A DNA stretch of 7,139 nucleotides from Clostridia bacterium. Lineage in GTDB: Bacteria > Bacillota > Clostridia > TANB77 > CAG-508. Under the pieces are notes generated by a model. The model had not been told where the DNA came from. It did not search any database and saw only the letters and a program-made list of their open reading frames with translations. Positions 1 through 6,313 of this stretch are shown here, in pieces. The position numbers were made by a program, and so were the translations under genes. Numbering within the stretch: the first letter of the stretch is position 1; each line of letters begins with the position of its first letter. The stretch spans positions 1 to 7,139 of the forward strand of contig CAADYJ010000015.1 in the NCBI GenBank assembly GCA_900753245.1, read 5' to 3'.

Positions 1-2
1 TC

Positions 3-95
3 AAATTAGGAAATCTTAAAAGTCATGAAATAAAAAAAGTTTATGATTTTAGTAAAAAGTTTTCCTACAAAAAATTTATGCTATCGAAAGCATGA
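3..95 (+). CDS. possible C-terminal end of an upstream gene (partial)
   Basis: Reading frame 3 is open from the window edge for 30 codons and stops at TGA 93-95, while the other two forward frames stop within the first 20 bases. The tail is basic and aromatic-rich and ends FMLSKA. A new promoter begins only eight bases after the stop, which fits the end of one transcription unit. Thirty open codons in AT-rich DNA could be chance, and no family can be recognised from this short piece. A 5-bp stem at 78-82/89-93 spans the stop region but has no T-run after it, so no terminator is claimed. Confidence 0.35.
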   Translation, partial: KLGNLKSHEIKKVYDFSKKFSYKKFMLSKA

Positions 96-102
96 AAGAA
101 AG

Positions 103-131
103 TTGCGCTATATTTTAATATATGTTATAAT
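103..131 (+). promoter_or_regulatory. promoter for the coiled-coil protein gene
   Basis: A -35 element TTGCGC (103-108) is followed by a 17-base spacer and a perfect -10 TATAAT (126-131). A TG one base upstream of the -10 (123-124) makes it an extended -10. Transcription would start near 138, giving a leader of about 33 bases before the ATG at 171. The form fits the housekeeping (sigma-A type) sigma factor. Confidence 0.75.
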
Positions 132-170
132 AATAAATAGGTGAAATCTTTTTGGAAGGAGAAAGATATA

Positions 171-1358
171 ATGAGAGAAAAATATAAGAAAATGTATGAA
201 GAATTAAAAAGTGGAGAAAAAGACCAAAGATTGGAAGAACTAAAAAATAAAATAATTGAGAAAACAGCAACACAACAAGAATATAAAGAAGCAAAAAAAA
301 TTGAAAAAGGAAAAGAAAACTTAGAAAAAGTAGAATCTGTTATGAAACTACAAGAAAAAATAGATGCTGAAGCATCAAAAGTAATAGGAACAATTAATAG
401 AATAAATTCAAAAAATAAAATTACAGAAGAGCTTGATAAAAAATTAGTAGAATTAGAAGAAGAACTAGCAAAAATTGAAGAAGAAAAAAGTAAAATCCAA
501 GAAGAACTAAAAACTGCAACAGGAGAAAATAAAGCTGTTTTAACTTTAAAATTAAGAGAAACAAATACTAAAATTGGAGAAAATAATTCTAAATATCAAA
601 AAGCATTACAAGATAAATTAAATATTCAAAATACTAAAGATGTTGAAATAGAAAAATACGGTCAAATGACTATGGAAGAATTAGATGAAAAACAAAATGA
701 CTTAAGAAACAAATCAGCAAGATGCGATTTAGTAATTGTTAATTTATTAAAAGGCAGAAATTTAGATGATATAAGTGTACAATTAGATAATTATCAAAAC
801 AGAACATTTAAAAGTGATGAAAAATTATCAAATAGAAAAGTAAGAAAAGAAGAAAAAACAAAAGAGACTAGTCCAGAAATACCAGACGAAGAGTTAGAAG
901 AAATTGAAAAAGGATTAGAAAAAGAAACTAAGAAAATAGTAAATGAAGCAAAAAAAGAAACAGCATTAACAACAGAGCCAGAATTTGCTAAGAAACATCC
1001 AAGATTAGCTAAAATAGGAAATTGGTTCAAAAATATATTTAGCAAAAAAGAAAAGAGTGGACAAGCAGTAATTGAAAATGCTATAGAAAAAGAACCAAAA
1101 GTAGAAAAAAATGTCAATAAAGATAGAGCTATAGAAGATATAGTAAACTCTAATGAAAATGACTTTAAGAAATATTTAAAAGATATTACAAAAAATGGAT
1201 ATGACAAAACTGTAGAAGAAAAAGCTATGGAAGACAGTGAAAGAAGAAAAGAAAAATTAAAACAAGCTAAAGAACAAGCATATGATAGAGAAGTAGCAAA
1301 ATTAGGAAAAGATTATGCAGAAAAATCATATCATAAAGATGAAGAAATAGAAAAATAA
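171..1358 (+). CDS. Lys/Glu-rich coiled-coil protein of unknown function
   Basis: This gene encodes a 395-residue protein dominated by Lys, Glu, Asn and Ile. I do not recognise its family. The frame opens at GTG 141, but the start is placed at ATG 171 because AGGAG (157-161) lies nine bases before it and GTG 141 has no such site. Residues about 50-130 show long runs of heptad-like Leu/Ile/Val with charged residues, as expected of a coiled coil. An acidic, Pro/Ser-containing stretch lies at about 230-245. A short basic-aromatic segment around 276-290 (HPRLAKIGNWFKNIF) could be an amphipathic helix, followed by another highly charged helical tail. There is one Cys (185) and one Trp (285). No signal peptide, transmembrane segment or enzyme motif is visible, so a cytoplasmic scaffold-like role is only a guess. 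It has its own promoter and no clear terminator before rpsL. It occupies the place where rpoC often stands. Confidence 0.85.
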   Translation: MREKYKKMYEELKSGEKDQRLEELKNKIIEKTATQQEYKEAKKIEKGKENLEKVESVMKLQEKIDAEASKVIGTINRINSKNKITEELDKKLVELEEELAKIEEEKSKIQEELKTATGENKAVLTLKLRETNTKIGENNSKYQKALQDKLNIQNTKDVEIEKYGQMTMEELDEKQNDLRNKSARCDLVIVNLLKGRNLDDISVQLDNYQNRTFKSDEKLSNRKVRKEEKTKETSPEIPDEELEEIEKGLEKETKKIVNEAKKETALTTEPEFAKKHPRLAKIGNWFKNIFSKKEKSGQAVIENAIEKEPKVEKNVNKDRAIEDIVNSNENDFKKYLKDITKNGYDKTVEEKAMEDSERRKEKLKQAKEQAYDREVAKLGKDYAEKSYHKDEEIEK

Positions 1359-1405
1359 GACATATAGAAATTATGTAAAATTACTTAAAAATAAGTGAAA
1401 TTCTA

Positions 1406-1434
1406 TTGACATATACACTATAAAATGATACAAT
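1406..1434 (+). promoter_or_regulatory. main promoter of the rpsL-rpsG-fusA-tuf operon
   Basis: A perfect -35 TTGACA (1406-1411) is followed by a 17-base spacer and -10 TACAAT (1429-1434). The predicted start is near 1441, about 70 bases before the rpsL GTG. This is the strongest promoter in the window, as expected for a translation operon, and it separates the operon from the coiled-coil gene upstream. Confidence 0.85.
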
Positions 1435-1439
1435 AATAA

Positions 1440-1493
1440 CCGCTAATGTAAATTGCCAAGAAAGGGCATTTCCGTAGCGGTTTTAAATTTTTT
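1440..1493 (+). promoter_or_regulatory. rpsL leader hairpin with T-rich tail (possible attenuator or terminator)
   Basis: CCGCTA (1440-1445) pairs perfectly with TAGCGG (1475-1480). An inner stem of 1451-1457 with 1465-1471 has one T-T mismatch and a seven-base loop. A T-rich run broken by three A residues follows (1481-1493). The hairpin sits at the predicted 5' end of the operon mRNA. It could end read-through from the coiled-coil gene, attenuate the operon, or protect the 5' end. No ligand or known leader family is recognised. Confidence 0.55.
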
Positions 1494-1511
1494 ATAGGAG
1501 GTGAAATTTAA

Positions 1512-1925
1512 GTGCCAACAATTAACCAATTAGTAAGAAAAGGAAGACATACTGCAACAACTAAATCTACATCACCAGCTCTACAACATGGTTACAATTC
1601 TATGAAGAAAAAAGTAACAGATAGAAGAGCACCACAAAAAAGAGGTGTATGTACAGTAGTTAAAACAGTAACACCTAAAAAGCCAAACTCTGCTTTAAGA
1701 AAAGTAGCCAGAGTAAGACTTTCAAATGGGTATGAAGTAACATCTTATATTCCTGGAATAGGACATAACCTACAAGAACATAGTGTTGTTCTAATTAGAG
1801 GTGGAAGGGTAAAAGATTTACCTGGTGTTCGTTACCACATTATAAGAGGTACATTAGACACAGCTGGTGTAAAAGATAGAATGCAAGCTAGATCTAAGTA
1901 CGGAGCTAAAAAACCTAAAAAATAA
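1512..1925 (+). CDS. rpsL: 30S ribosomal protein S12
   Basis: S12 is a small-subunit protein at the decoding centre, where it helps control accuracy of codon reading. The 137-residue product begins MPTINQLVRKGR and carries the hallmark PKKPNSALRK, GHNLQEHSVVLIRGGRVKDLPGV (read as two adjoining blocks) and QARSKYG segments. Compared with the 124-residue E. coli protein it has a 13-residue insertion around 26-38, as in Bacillus. Lys56 and Lys101 match E. coli Lys43 and Lys88, so the common streptomycin-resistance changes are absent. Asp102 matches the residue that is methylthiolated in some bacteria. The start is GTG 1512, preceded by an unusually complete ribosome binding site AGGAGGTGA (1496-1504). 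It is the first gene of the str operon and has its own strong promoter. Confidence 0.98.
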   Translation: MPTINQLVRKGRHTATTKSTSPALQHGYNSMKKKVTDRRAPQKRGVCTVVKTVTPKKPNSALRKVARVRLSNGYEVTSYIPGIGHNLQEHSVVLIRGGRVKDLPGVRYHIIRGTLDTAGVKDRMQARSKYGAKKPKK

Positions 1926-2083
1926 AAAACAAATTAATTTTTAGTGCATATAAGAAATTACTAATTTGAAGTAAAAGTTAAATTTTAACTTCGGTACTTA
2001 AATTTAGAATAGATTATACGCGCTATGCTGAAGAAATTTGAGAAGAAATAGAGTATTAAATTTCTTAAGAGTACCAAGGATAC

Positions 2084-2103
2084 TTTTATAGGTATCTATA
2101 AAA
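2084..2103 (+). repeat. 8-bp inverted repeat (hairpin) in the rpsL-rpsG spacer
   Basis: TTTTATAG (2084-2091) pairs perfectly with CTATAAAA (2096-2103) across the loop GTAT. An alternative pairing, GATAC (2079-2083) with GTATC (2092-2096), excludes it, so the stretch could switch between two shapes. AAGGAG follows immediately rather than a T-run, so it is not a terminator. Confidence 0.5.
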
Positions 2104-2123
2104 AAGGAGAACATTATAACTAT

Positions 2124-2201
2124 TTGAACACTAATTCACAAGGAAAGGGGACATACCTTAATCCTAGTGGAAGTGACAAAGAAGTAAGATGTGTCCCCTA
2201 A
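2124..2201 (+). CDS. possible 25-residue leader peptide or gene remnant
   Basis: An open frame begins at TTG 2124 and ends at TAA 2199-2201, nine bases before the rpsG ribosome binding site. It reads as a Gly/Ser/Asn-rich peptide with segments GKGTYLNPSGS and KEVRCVP, less Lys/Ile-heavy than random sequence in this AT-rich DNA. The frame is in fact open back to 2052 without an ATG or GTG start. A possible site GGAG (2106-2109) is 14 bases from the TTG, too far for efficient initiation. It overlaps the strong hairpin 2146-2199, so the open frame may be a by-product of that structure. No family is assigned. Confidence 0.2.
   Translation: MNTNSQGKGTYLNPSGSDKEVRCVP
2146..2199 (+). promoter_or_regulatory. 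strong hairpin next to the rpsG ribosome binding site
   Basis: AGGGGACA (2146-2153) pairs perfectly with TGTCCCCT (2192-2199). The stem continues through a T-G wobble and an A-T pair, skips one C-A mismatch, then pairs CTTA (2157-2160) with TAAG (2185-2188), giving nearly 15 bp around a 24-base loop. It is the most GC-rich stem in any spacer of the window and ends 12 bases before the GGAGG core of the rpsG site. There is no T-run, so it is not a terminator. Translational control of rpsG, or a mobile palindromic repeat, are both possible. Confidence 0.6.
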
Positions 2202-2224
2202 CATATAATAAGGAGGGAAGAATA

Positions 2225-2695
2225 GTGCCAAGAAGAGGATATATAGCAAAAAGAGATGTAATAGCAGATCCAATGTACAATAGCAAACTTGTTACAAAAT
2301 TAGTTAACAATGTTATGTTAGATGGTAAAAAAACAGTAGCTCAAAAAATAGTTTATGATGCATTTGATATTATAAAAGAAAAAGAGCAAAGAGATCCGCT
2401 AGAAGTATTTGAAGAAGCACTTAACAATGTAATGCCAGTACTAGAAGTAAAGGCAAGAAGAGTTGGAGGTGCTACATACCAAGTACCATTAGAAATTAGA
2501 CCAGAAAGAAGACAAACTTTAGGTTTAAGATGGTTAGTATCATATGCTAGAAATAGACATGAAAAAACAATGGCTGAAAAATTAGCCGGAGAAATAATGG
2601 ACGCTTTAGCTGGAAACGGTGGAGCATTCAAGAAAAAAGAAGACATGCATAGAATGGCAGAAGCTAATAAAGCTTTCGCACACTACAAGTGGTAA
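2225..2695 (+). CDS. rpsG: 30S ribosomal protein S7
   Basis: S7 is a primary 16S rRNA binding protein that nucleates the head of the small subunit and lies near the mRNA exit. The 156-residue product has the usual bacterial length. It begins PRRGYIAKRDV after the start, contains KARRVGGATYQVP and RWLVSYARNR in the RNA-binding regions, and ends FAHYKW, close to Bacillus S7. The frame extends upstream to ATG 2189, but the start is GTG 2225: this matches the family N-terminus, and AAGGAGG (2210-2216) stands eight bases before it, while ATG 2189 has no site and lies inside a hairpin arm. fusA follows after 24 bases, so the two are surely co-transcribed. In E. coli, S7 also represses translation of this operon. 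Confidence 0.97.
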   Translation: MPRRGYIAKRDVIADPMYNSKLVTKLVNNVMLDGKKTVAQKIVYDAFDIIKEKEQRDPLEVFEEALNNVMPVLEVKARRVGGATYQVPLEIRPERRQTLGLRWLVSYARNRHEKTMAEKLAGEIMDALAGNGGAFKKKEDMHRMAEANKAFAHYKW

Positions 2696-2719
2696 AAATA
2701 TAACAAGGAGGATAATTAT

Positions 2720-4801
2720 ATGGCTGGAAGAGAGTTTCCTTTAGAGAAAACAAGAAATATAGGAATTATGGCCCATATAGATGCTGGAAAAACTACTACT
2801 ACAGAAAGAATTCTATTCTATACAGGTAGAACTCATAAAATAGGAGAAGTTCACGAAGGTGCAGCTACAATGGACTGGATGGTTCAAGAGCAAGAAAGAG
2901 GTATTACAATTACTTCAGCCGCAACTACATGTAAATGGTTAGGACATAGAATCAATATTATTGATACTCCAGGTCACGTTGACTTCACAGTAGAAGTTGA
3001 AAGATCTTTAAGAGTATTAGATGGTTCTGTACTTGTACTTGCAGCAAGAAGTGGTGTACAACCACAATCTGAAACAGTTTGGAAACAAGCTAATAAATAT
3101 ATGGTACCAAGAATGGCATACGTAAATAAAATGGACATGACAGGAGCTGATTTCTATGGTTGCGTTGAGCAAATGAAAGATAGATTAAAAGCAAATGCTG
3201 TTCCAATTGAGTTACCAATTGGTGCTGAAGACAATTTCAAAGGAATTGTTGATTTAGTAAAAATGAGAGCTTTTATTCATAAAGATGATTTAGGAAAAGA
3301 AATTGAAGAAACAGATATTCCTGAAGACTTAAAAGAAAAAGCAGAACAATACAGAGCTGCAATGGTAGAAGCAGTTGCAGAACAAGATGATGAATTAATG
3401 ATGAAATACTTAGACGGAGAAGAATTAACAATAGATGAAATAAGAGCAGGTCTAAGAAAAGGAACAATAGCAAACACAATAGTTCCTGTAACATGTGGTT
3501 CATCATATAAAAATAAAGGTGTTCAAGAATTATTAGATGCAATAGTTTACTATATGCCATCACCACTTGATATTCCACATATTAAAGGTGTAGATGAAGC
3601 TGGAAATGAAGTAGAAAGAAAAACTTCAGACTCAGAACCATTTGCAGCATTAGCATTCAAAATTGCAACAGACCCATTTGTTGGAAAACTTTGCTTCTTT
3701 AGAGTATATTCAGGAACATTAGAATCTGGATCTACAATATTAAATGCAAACAAAGATAAAAAAGATAGAATGGGAAGAATTCTATTAATGCATGCTAACC
3801 ACAGAGAAGATATAGATAAAGTATATGCTGGAGATATAGCAGCAGCAGTAGGACTAAAAGAAGTATCTACAGGAGATACACTTTGTGATCCTGATCACCC
3901 AGTTATACTAGAATCTATGGAATTTCCAGAACCAGTTATTGATATCGCTATAGAACCAAAAGATAAAGCAAATAGCGAAAAAATGAGTATAGCTTTAGCA
4001 AAACTTGCTGAAGAAGATCCAACATTCAAAACTCATACAGATCATGAAACTGGACAAACAATAATCGCTGGTATGGGTGAACTTCACCTAGATATCATCG
4101 TAGACAGATTAAAGAGAGAATTTAAAGTTGAATGTACTGTAGGTAAACCACAAGTTTCTTACAAAGAGACTATTAGAAATAAAGTTAAAGTTCAAGGTAA
4201 ATTTGCTCGTCAATCTGGTGGACGTGGACAATATGGTGATGTATGGTTAGAAATGGAACCATTAGAGCCAGGTTCAGGAATTATATTTGAAAGTAAAATT
4301 GTTGGTGGCGCTGTTCCAAAAGAATACATTAAACCAACAGAAGATGGTATTAGAGAAGCTGCTGAAAGTGGTATCTTAGCTGGTTACCCAGTTATAGACT
4401 TTAAAGCTACATTAGTAGATGGATCTTACCACGAAGTTGACTCTTCAGAAATGGCATTCAAAATAGCAGGTTCTATGGCATTCAAAGAAGGATGTCGTCA
4501 AGCTAAATCTGTACTATTAGAGCCAATTATGAAAGTTGAAGTAACAGTTCCAGAAGAATACATGGGAGACGTTATTGGAGATATTAACGCAAGACGTGGA
4601 AGAATGGAAGGTATGGAAGCAAGAGCTGGAGAACAAATAATACATGGATTTATTCCATTATCAGAAATGTTTGGTTATGCAACAGACTTACGTTCTAAAA
4701 CACAAGGTAGAGGAACATATGCAATGGAACCATCACATTATGAAGAAGTTCCAAAATCAGTCCTAGATGCAATAGTTAGTGCAAGAGCTAAAAAAGACTA
4801 A
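2720..4801 (+). CDS. fusA: translation elongation factor G
   Basis: EF-G is the cytoplasmic GTPase that drives translocation of tRNA and mRNA on the ribosome and helps recycle ribosomes. The 693-residue product is full length. The GTPase motifs are visible in order: AHIDAGKT (18-25), RGITI (60-64), DTPGH (82-86, with the catalytic His at 86) and NKMD (136-139), followed by CGSSYKNKGVQ for the fifth motif. Downstream are the domain II region (PFAALAFKI, GKLCFFRVYSGTL), the domain III segment GMGELHLDII, domain IV with RQSGGRGQYGDV and the translocation-linked GGAVPKEYI, and domain V with the conserved RGRMEGME. AAGGAGG (2705-2711) lies eight bases before ATG 2720. The gene ends with two adjacent in-frame TAA codons. 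No truncation or missing key residue is seen. Confidence 0.98.
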   Translation: MAGREFPLEKTRNIGIMAHIDAGKTTTTERILFYTGRTHKIGEVHEGAATMDWMVQEQERGITITSAATTCKWLGHRINIIDTPGHVDFTVEVERSLRVLDGSVLVLAARSGVQPQSETVWKQANKYMVPRMAYVNKMDMTGADFYGCVEQMKDRLKANAVPIELPIGAEDNFKGIVDLVKMRAFIHKDDLGKEIEETDIPEDLKEKAEQYRAAMVEAVAEQDDELMMKYLDGEELTIDEIRAGLRKGTIANTIVPVTCGSSYKNKGVQELLDAIVYYMPSPLDIPHIKGVDEAGNEVERKTSDSEPFAALAFKIATDPFVGKLCFFRVYSGTLESGSTILNANKDKKDRMGRILLMHANHREDIDKVYAGDIAAAVGLKEVSTGDTLCDPDHPVILESMEFPEPVIDIAIEPKDKANSEKMSIALAKLAEEDPTFKTHTDHETGQTIIAGMGELHLDIIVDRLKREFKVECTVGKPQVSYKETIRNKVKVQGKFARQSGGRGQYGDVWLEMEPLEPGSGIIFESKIVGGAVPKEYIKPTEDGIREAAESGILAGYPVIDFKATLVDGSYHEVDSSEMAFKIAGSMAFKEGCRQAKSVLLEPIMKVEVTVPEEYMGDVIGDINARRGRMEGMEARAGEQIIHGFIPLSEMFGYATDLRSKTQGRGTYAMEPSHYEEVPKSVLDAIVSARAKKD

Positions 4802-4834
4802 TAAAAATTATAAACTTTAAAAAAAGATATTAAA

Positions 4835-4873
4835 CACTTGCATTTTTGGCAAATGTGTTATAAAATGCAAGTG
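4835..4873 (+). repeat. perfect 12-bp inverted repeat between fusA and tuf
   Basis: CACTTGCATTTT (4835-4846) is exactly complementary in reverse to AAAATGCAAGTG (4862-4873), around a 15-base centre. No T-run follows, so it is not an intrinsic terminator for fusA. The left arm contains the -35 and the right arm most of the -10 of the predicted tuf promoter. RNA starting at that promoter would lack the hairpin; only read-through RNA from fusA could form it. It may be a DNA operator or an RNA processing site. Confidence 0.7.
4838..4866 (+). promoter_or_regulatory. candidate internal promoter for tuf
   Basis: TTGCAT (4838-4843), a 17-base spacer and TAAAAT (4861-4866) form a reasonable housekeeping promoter. 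The overlapping TATAAA (4859-4864) has a TG one base upstream and could act as an extended -10. The start would be near 4873, leaving a leader of about 130 bases. A separate tuf promoter would allow the extra EF-Tu that growing cells need relative to ribosomes. Confidence 0.6.
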
Positions 4874-4942
4874 CAAAATTAAATTAGTTATTAATTTTAA
4901 AACATAAAAAGAGTGGTGAACTTAAATCACTAAAAGCCAATA

Positions 4943-4978
4943 AAATTTTAATCAAAAACATAGTTTTTATTAAAATTT
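4943..4978 (+). promoter_or_regulatory. long AT-rich hairpin in the tuf leader
   Basis: AAATTTTAATCAAAAAC (4943-4959) pairs with 4963-4978 over 16 base pairs, leaving only C4953 bulged and a three-base loop ATA. It ends nine bases before the tuf GGAGG core. The stem has a single G-C pair, so its stability rests on length. A terminator is unlikely because an A-rich run leading into GGAGG follows. Two weaker stems precede it (4875-4882/4891-4898 and 4914-4919/4927-4932). Confidence 0.5.
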
Positions 4979-5002
4979 AAATAAAAAGGAGGAAATGAAA
5001 AA

Positions 5003-6202
5003 ATGGCAAAGGAAAAATTTGAAAGAACTAAACCACACGTTAACATTGGTACAATCGGACATGTTGACCACGGTAAAACAACAACAACAGCAGCTATTAC
5101 TAAATACTTAGGATTATTAGGAAAAGCTAAATATGAAGCTTATGATGCAATTGATAGTGCACCAGAAGAAAAAGAAAGAGGAATTACAATCAATACAGCT
5201 CACGTAGAGTATGAAACAGATGCAAGACACTATGCACACGTTGACTGCCCAGGCCATGCTGACTATGTTAAAAACATGATCACAGGTGCTGCACAAATGG
5301 ACGGAGCAATATTAGTTGTTTCTGCAGCTGATGGACCAATGCCTCAAACAAGAGAGCACATCTTACTTGCAAGACAAGTTGGTGTTAAATATATCGTTGT
5401 TTACTTAAATAAATGCGATATGGTTGACGATCCAGAATTATTAGAATTAGTTGAAATGGAAGTTAGAGACCTATTAACAGAATATGGTTTCCCAGGAGAC
5501 GAAATTCCAATTATAAAAGGTTCTTCATTAAAAGTTCTAGAATCTACATCAACAGATCCAAACGCACCAGAATATGCATGCATGAAAGAATTAATGGAAG
5601 CAGTTGATAGCTACATCCCAACACCAGAAAGACCAGTTGACCAACCATTCTTAATGCCAGTAGAAGACGTATTCACAATTACAGGACGTGGAACAGTTGC
5701 TACAGGTAGAGTAGAAAGAGGAACTGTAAAATTACAAGACGAAGTAGAAATCGTTGGTATCAAACCAGTTAGCAAGAGCGTTGTAACAGGTGTTGAAATG
5801 TTCAGAAAATTATTAGACCAAGCAGAAGCTGGAGACAACATTGGTGTATTATTAAGAGGTATTGATAGAAAAGACATCGAAAGAGGTCAAGTTTTAGCAA
5901 AACCAGGAACAATACATCCACATACAAAATTCACTTCTCAAGTTTACGTTTTAACTAAAGAAGAAGGTGGAAGACATACACCATTCTTCGATGGATATAG
6001 ACCACAATTCTATTTCAGAACAACAGACGTTACAGGTGTTATTAAATTACCTGCTGGAACAGAAATGGTTATGCCAGGAGATAACGTAGATATGGAAATC
6101 GAATTAATTACTCCAATCGCTATTGAAAAAGGACTAAGATTCGCTATCCGTGAAGGTGGTAGAACAGTTGGTTCAGGTGTCGTAGCTGAAATTAAAGAAT
6201 AA
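5003..6202 (+). CDS. tuf: translation elongation factor Tu
   Basis: EF-Tu is the abundant GTPase that carries aminoacyl-tRNA to the ribosomal A site. The 399-residue product is full length. GTP-binding motifs are GHVDHGKT (19-26), RGITI (59-63), DCPGH (81-85, with catalytic His85) and NKCD (136-139), followed by GSSLK. Domains II and III follow, with PVEDVFTITGRGTVATGRVERG, read as adjoining blocks, and the C-terminal FAIREGGRTVGSGVV. A slightly long loop (about 180-194, with STSTDPNAPEYAC) lies between the fifth motif and domain II; I recall similar loops in Clostridia. GGAGG (4988-4992) is ten bases before ATG 5003. Only one tuf copy is visible. It is the last gene of the operon and is closed by a strong terminator. 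Confidence 0.98.
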   Translation: MAKEKFERTKPHVNIGTIGHVDHGKTTTTAAITKYLGLLGKAKYEAYDAIDSAPEEKERGITINTAHVEYETDARHYAHVDCPGHADYVKNMITGAAQMDGAILVVSAADGPMPQTREHILLARQVGVKYIVVYLNKCDMVDDPELLELVEMEVRDLLTEYGFPGDEIPIIKGSSLKVLESTSTDPNAPEYACMKELMEAVDSYIPTPERPVDQPFLMPVEDVFTITGRGTVATGRVERGTVKLQDEVEIVGIKPVSKSVVTGVEMFRKLLDQAEAGDNIGVLLRGIDRKDIERGQVLAKPGTIHPHTKFTSQVYVLTKEEGGRHTPFFDGYRPQFYFRTTDVTGVIKLPAGTEMVMPGDNVDMEIELITPIAIEKGLRFAIREGGRTVGSGVVAEIKE

Positions 6203-6212
6203 TTAATATAGT

Positions 6213-6260
6213 AATAGCAAGGGTTACAGAGAATTGTAGCACCTTGCTATTTTTATATTT
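6213..6260 (+). terminator. intrinsic terminator of the str operon
   Basis: AATAGCAAGG (6213-6222) pairs perfectly with CCTTGCTATT (6242-6251). The stem is extended inside by G-C, T-G and TACA/TGTA pairs around the loop GAGAAT, with one A bulged. A T-rich run follows directly (to 6260). It begins 11 bases after the tuf stop and cleanly separates the operon from the next gene. Confidence 0.9.
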
Positions 6261-6278
6261 AACACTTATTTAACACTT
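6257..6278 (+). repeat. perfect 11-bp tandem duplication
   Basis: ATTTAACACTT occurs twice back to back (6257-6267 and 6268-6278), starting in the T-run of the terminator. It could be a replication-slippage product or a two-site binding element; nothing else supports a function. Confidence 0.6.
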
Positions 6279-6313
6279 TAGTTTAATAAATAATTTATTT
6301 TTTTGTACCATAC

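Larger units (their letters stand above)
1926..2224 (+). other. long structured spacer between rpsL and rpsG
   Basis: This 299-base gap is long for the rpsL-rpsG junction, which is usually much shorter. It contains no convincing promoter and no intrinsic terminator, so rpsG probably depends on read-through from rpsL. It is full of inverted repeats: an 8-bp pair at 1975-1982/1984-1991; GGTA-CTTAA (1993-2001) with TTAAG-(AG)-TACC (2065-2075); an 8-bp stem with a four-base loop at 2084-2103; and the strong stem at 2146-2199 listed separately. A ribosomal-protein autoregulatory region is the natural reading by analogy with E. coli, where S7 controls the operon from this junction. A decayed inserted sequence is the alternative. 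Confidence 0.5.

Noticed and set aside
141..170. GTG 141 as start of the coiled-coil protein
   Set aside because: It begins almost at the predicted transcription start with no ribosome binding site, whereas ATG 171 has AGGAG nine bases upstream.
794..1207. 137-codon open frame on the minus strand inside the coiled-coil gene
   Set aside because: Its Phe/Ser/Leu-rich product is the mirror of Lys/Glu-rich coding on the plus strand, and there is no independent support for a gene.
1383..1396. ACTTA/TAAGT inverted repeat as terminator of the coiled-coil gene
   Set aside because: The stem is only five pairs, has no G-C-rich part and no T-run after it.
1512..1925. Streptomycin resistance change in S12
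   Set aside because: Both positions commonly altered carry the wild-type lysine (56 and 101).
2204..2209. TATAAT just before rpsG as a promoter -10
   Set aside because: No -35 lies at a suitable distance, and RNA starting there would begin within or after the ribosome binding site.
2189..2224. ATG 2189 as start of S7, adding 12 residues
   Set aside because: It has no ribosome binding site, lies in a hairpin arm, and the added residues do not belong to S7; GTG 2225 has AAGGAGG at ideal spacing and gives the standard 156 residues.
2353..5877. Several minus-strand open frames inside rpsG, fusA and tuf
   Set aside because: All lie opposite highly conserved translation genes and have no recognisable products; they are shadows of the real coding frames.
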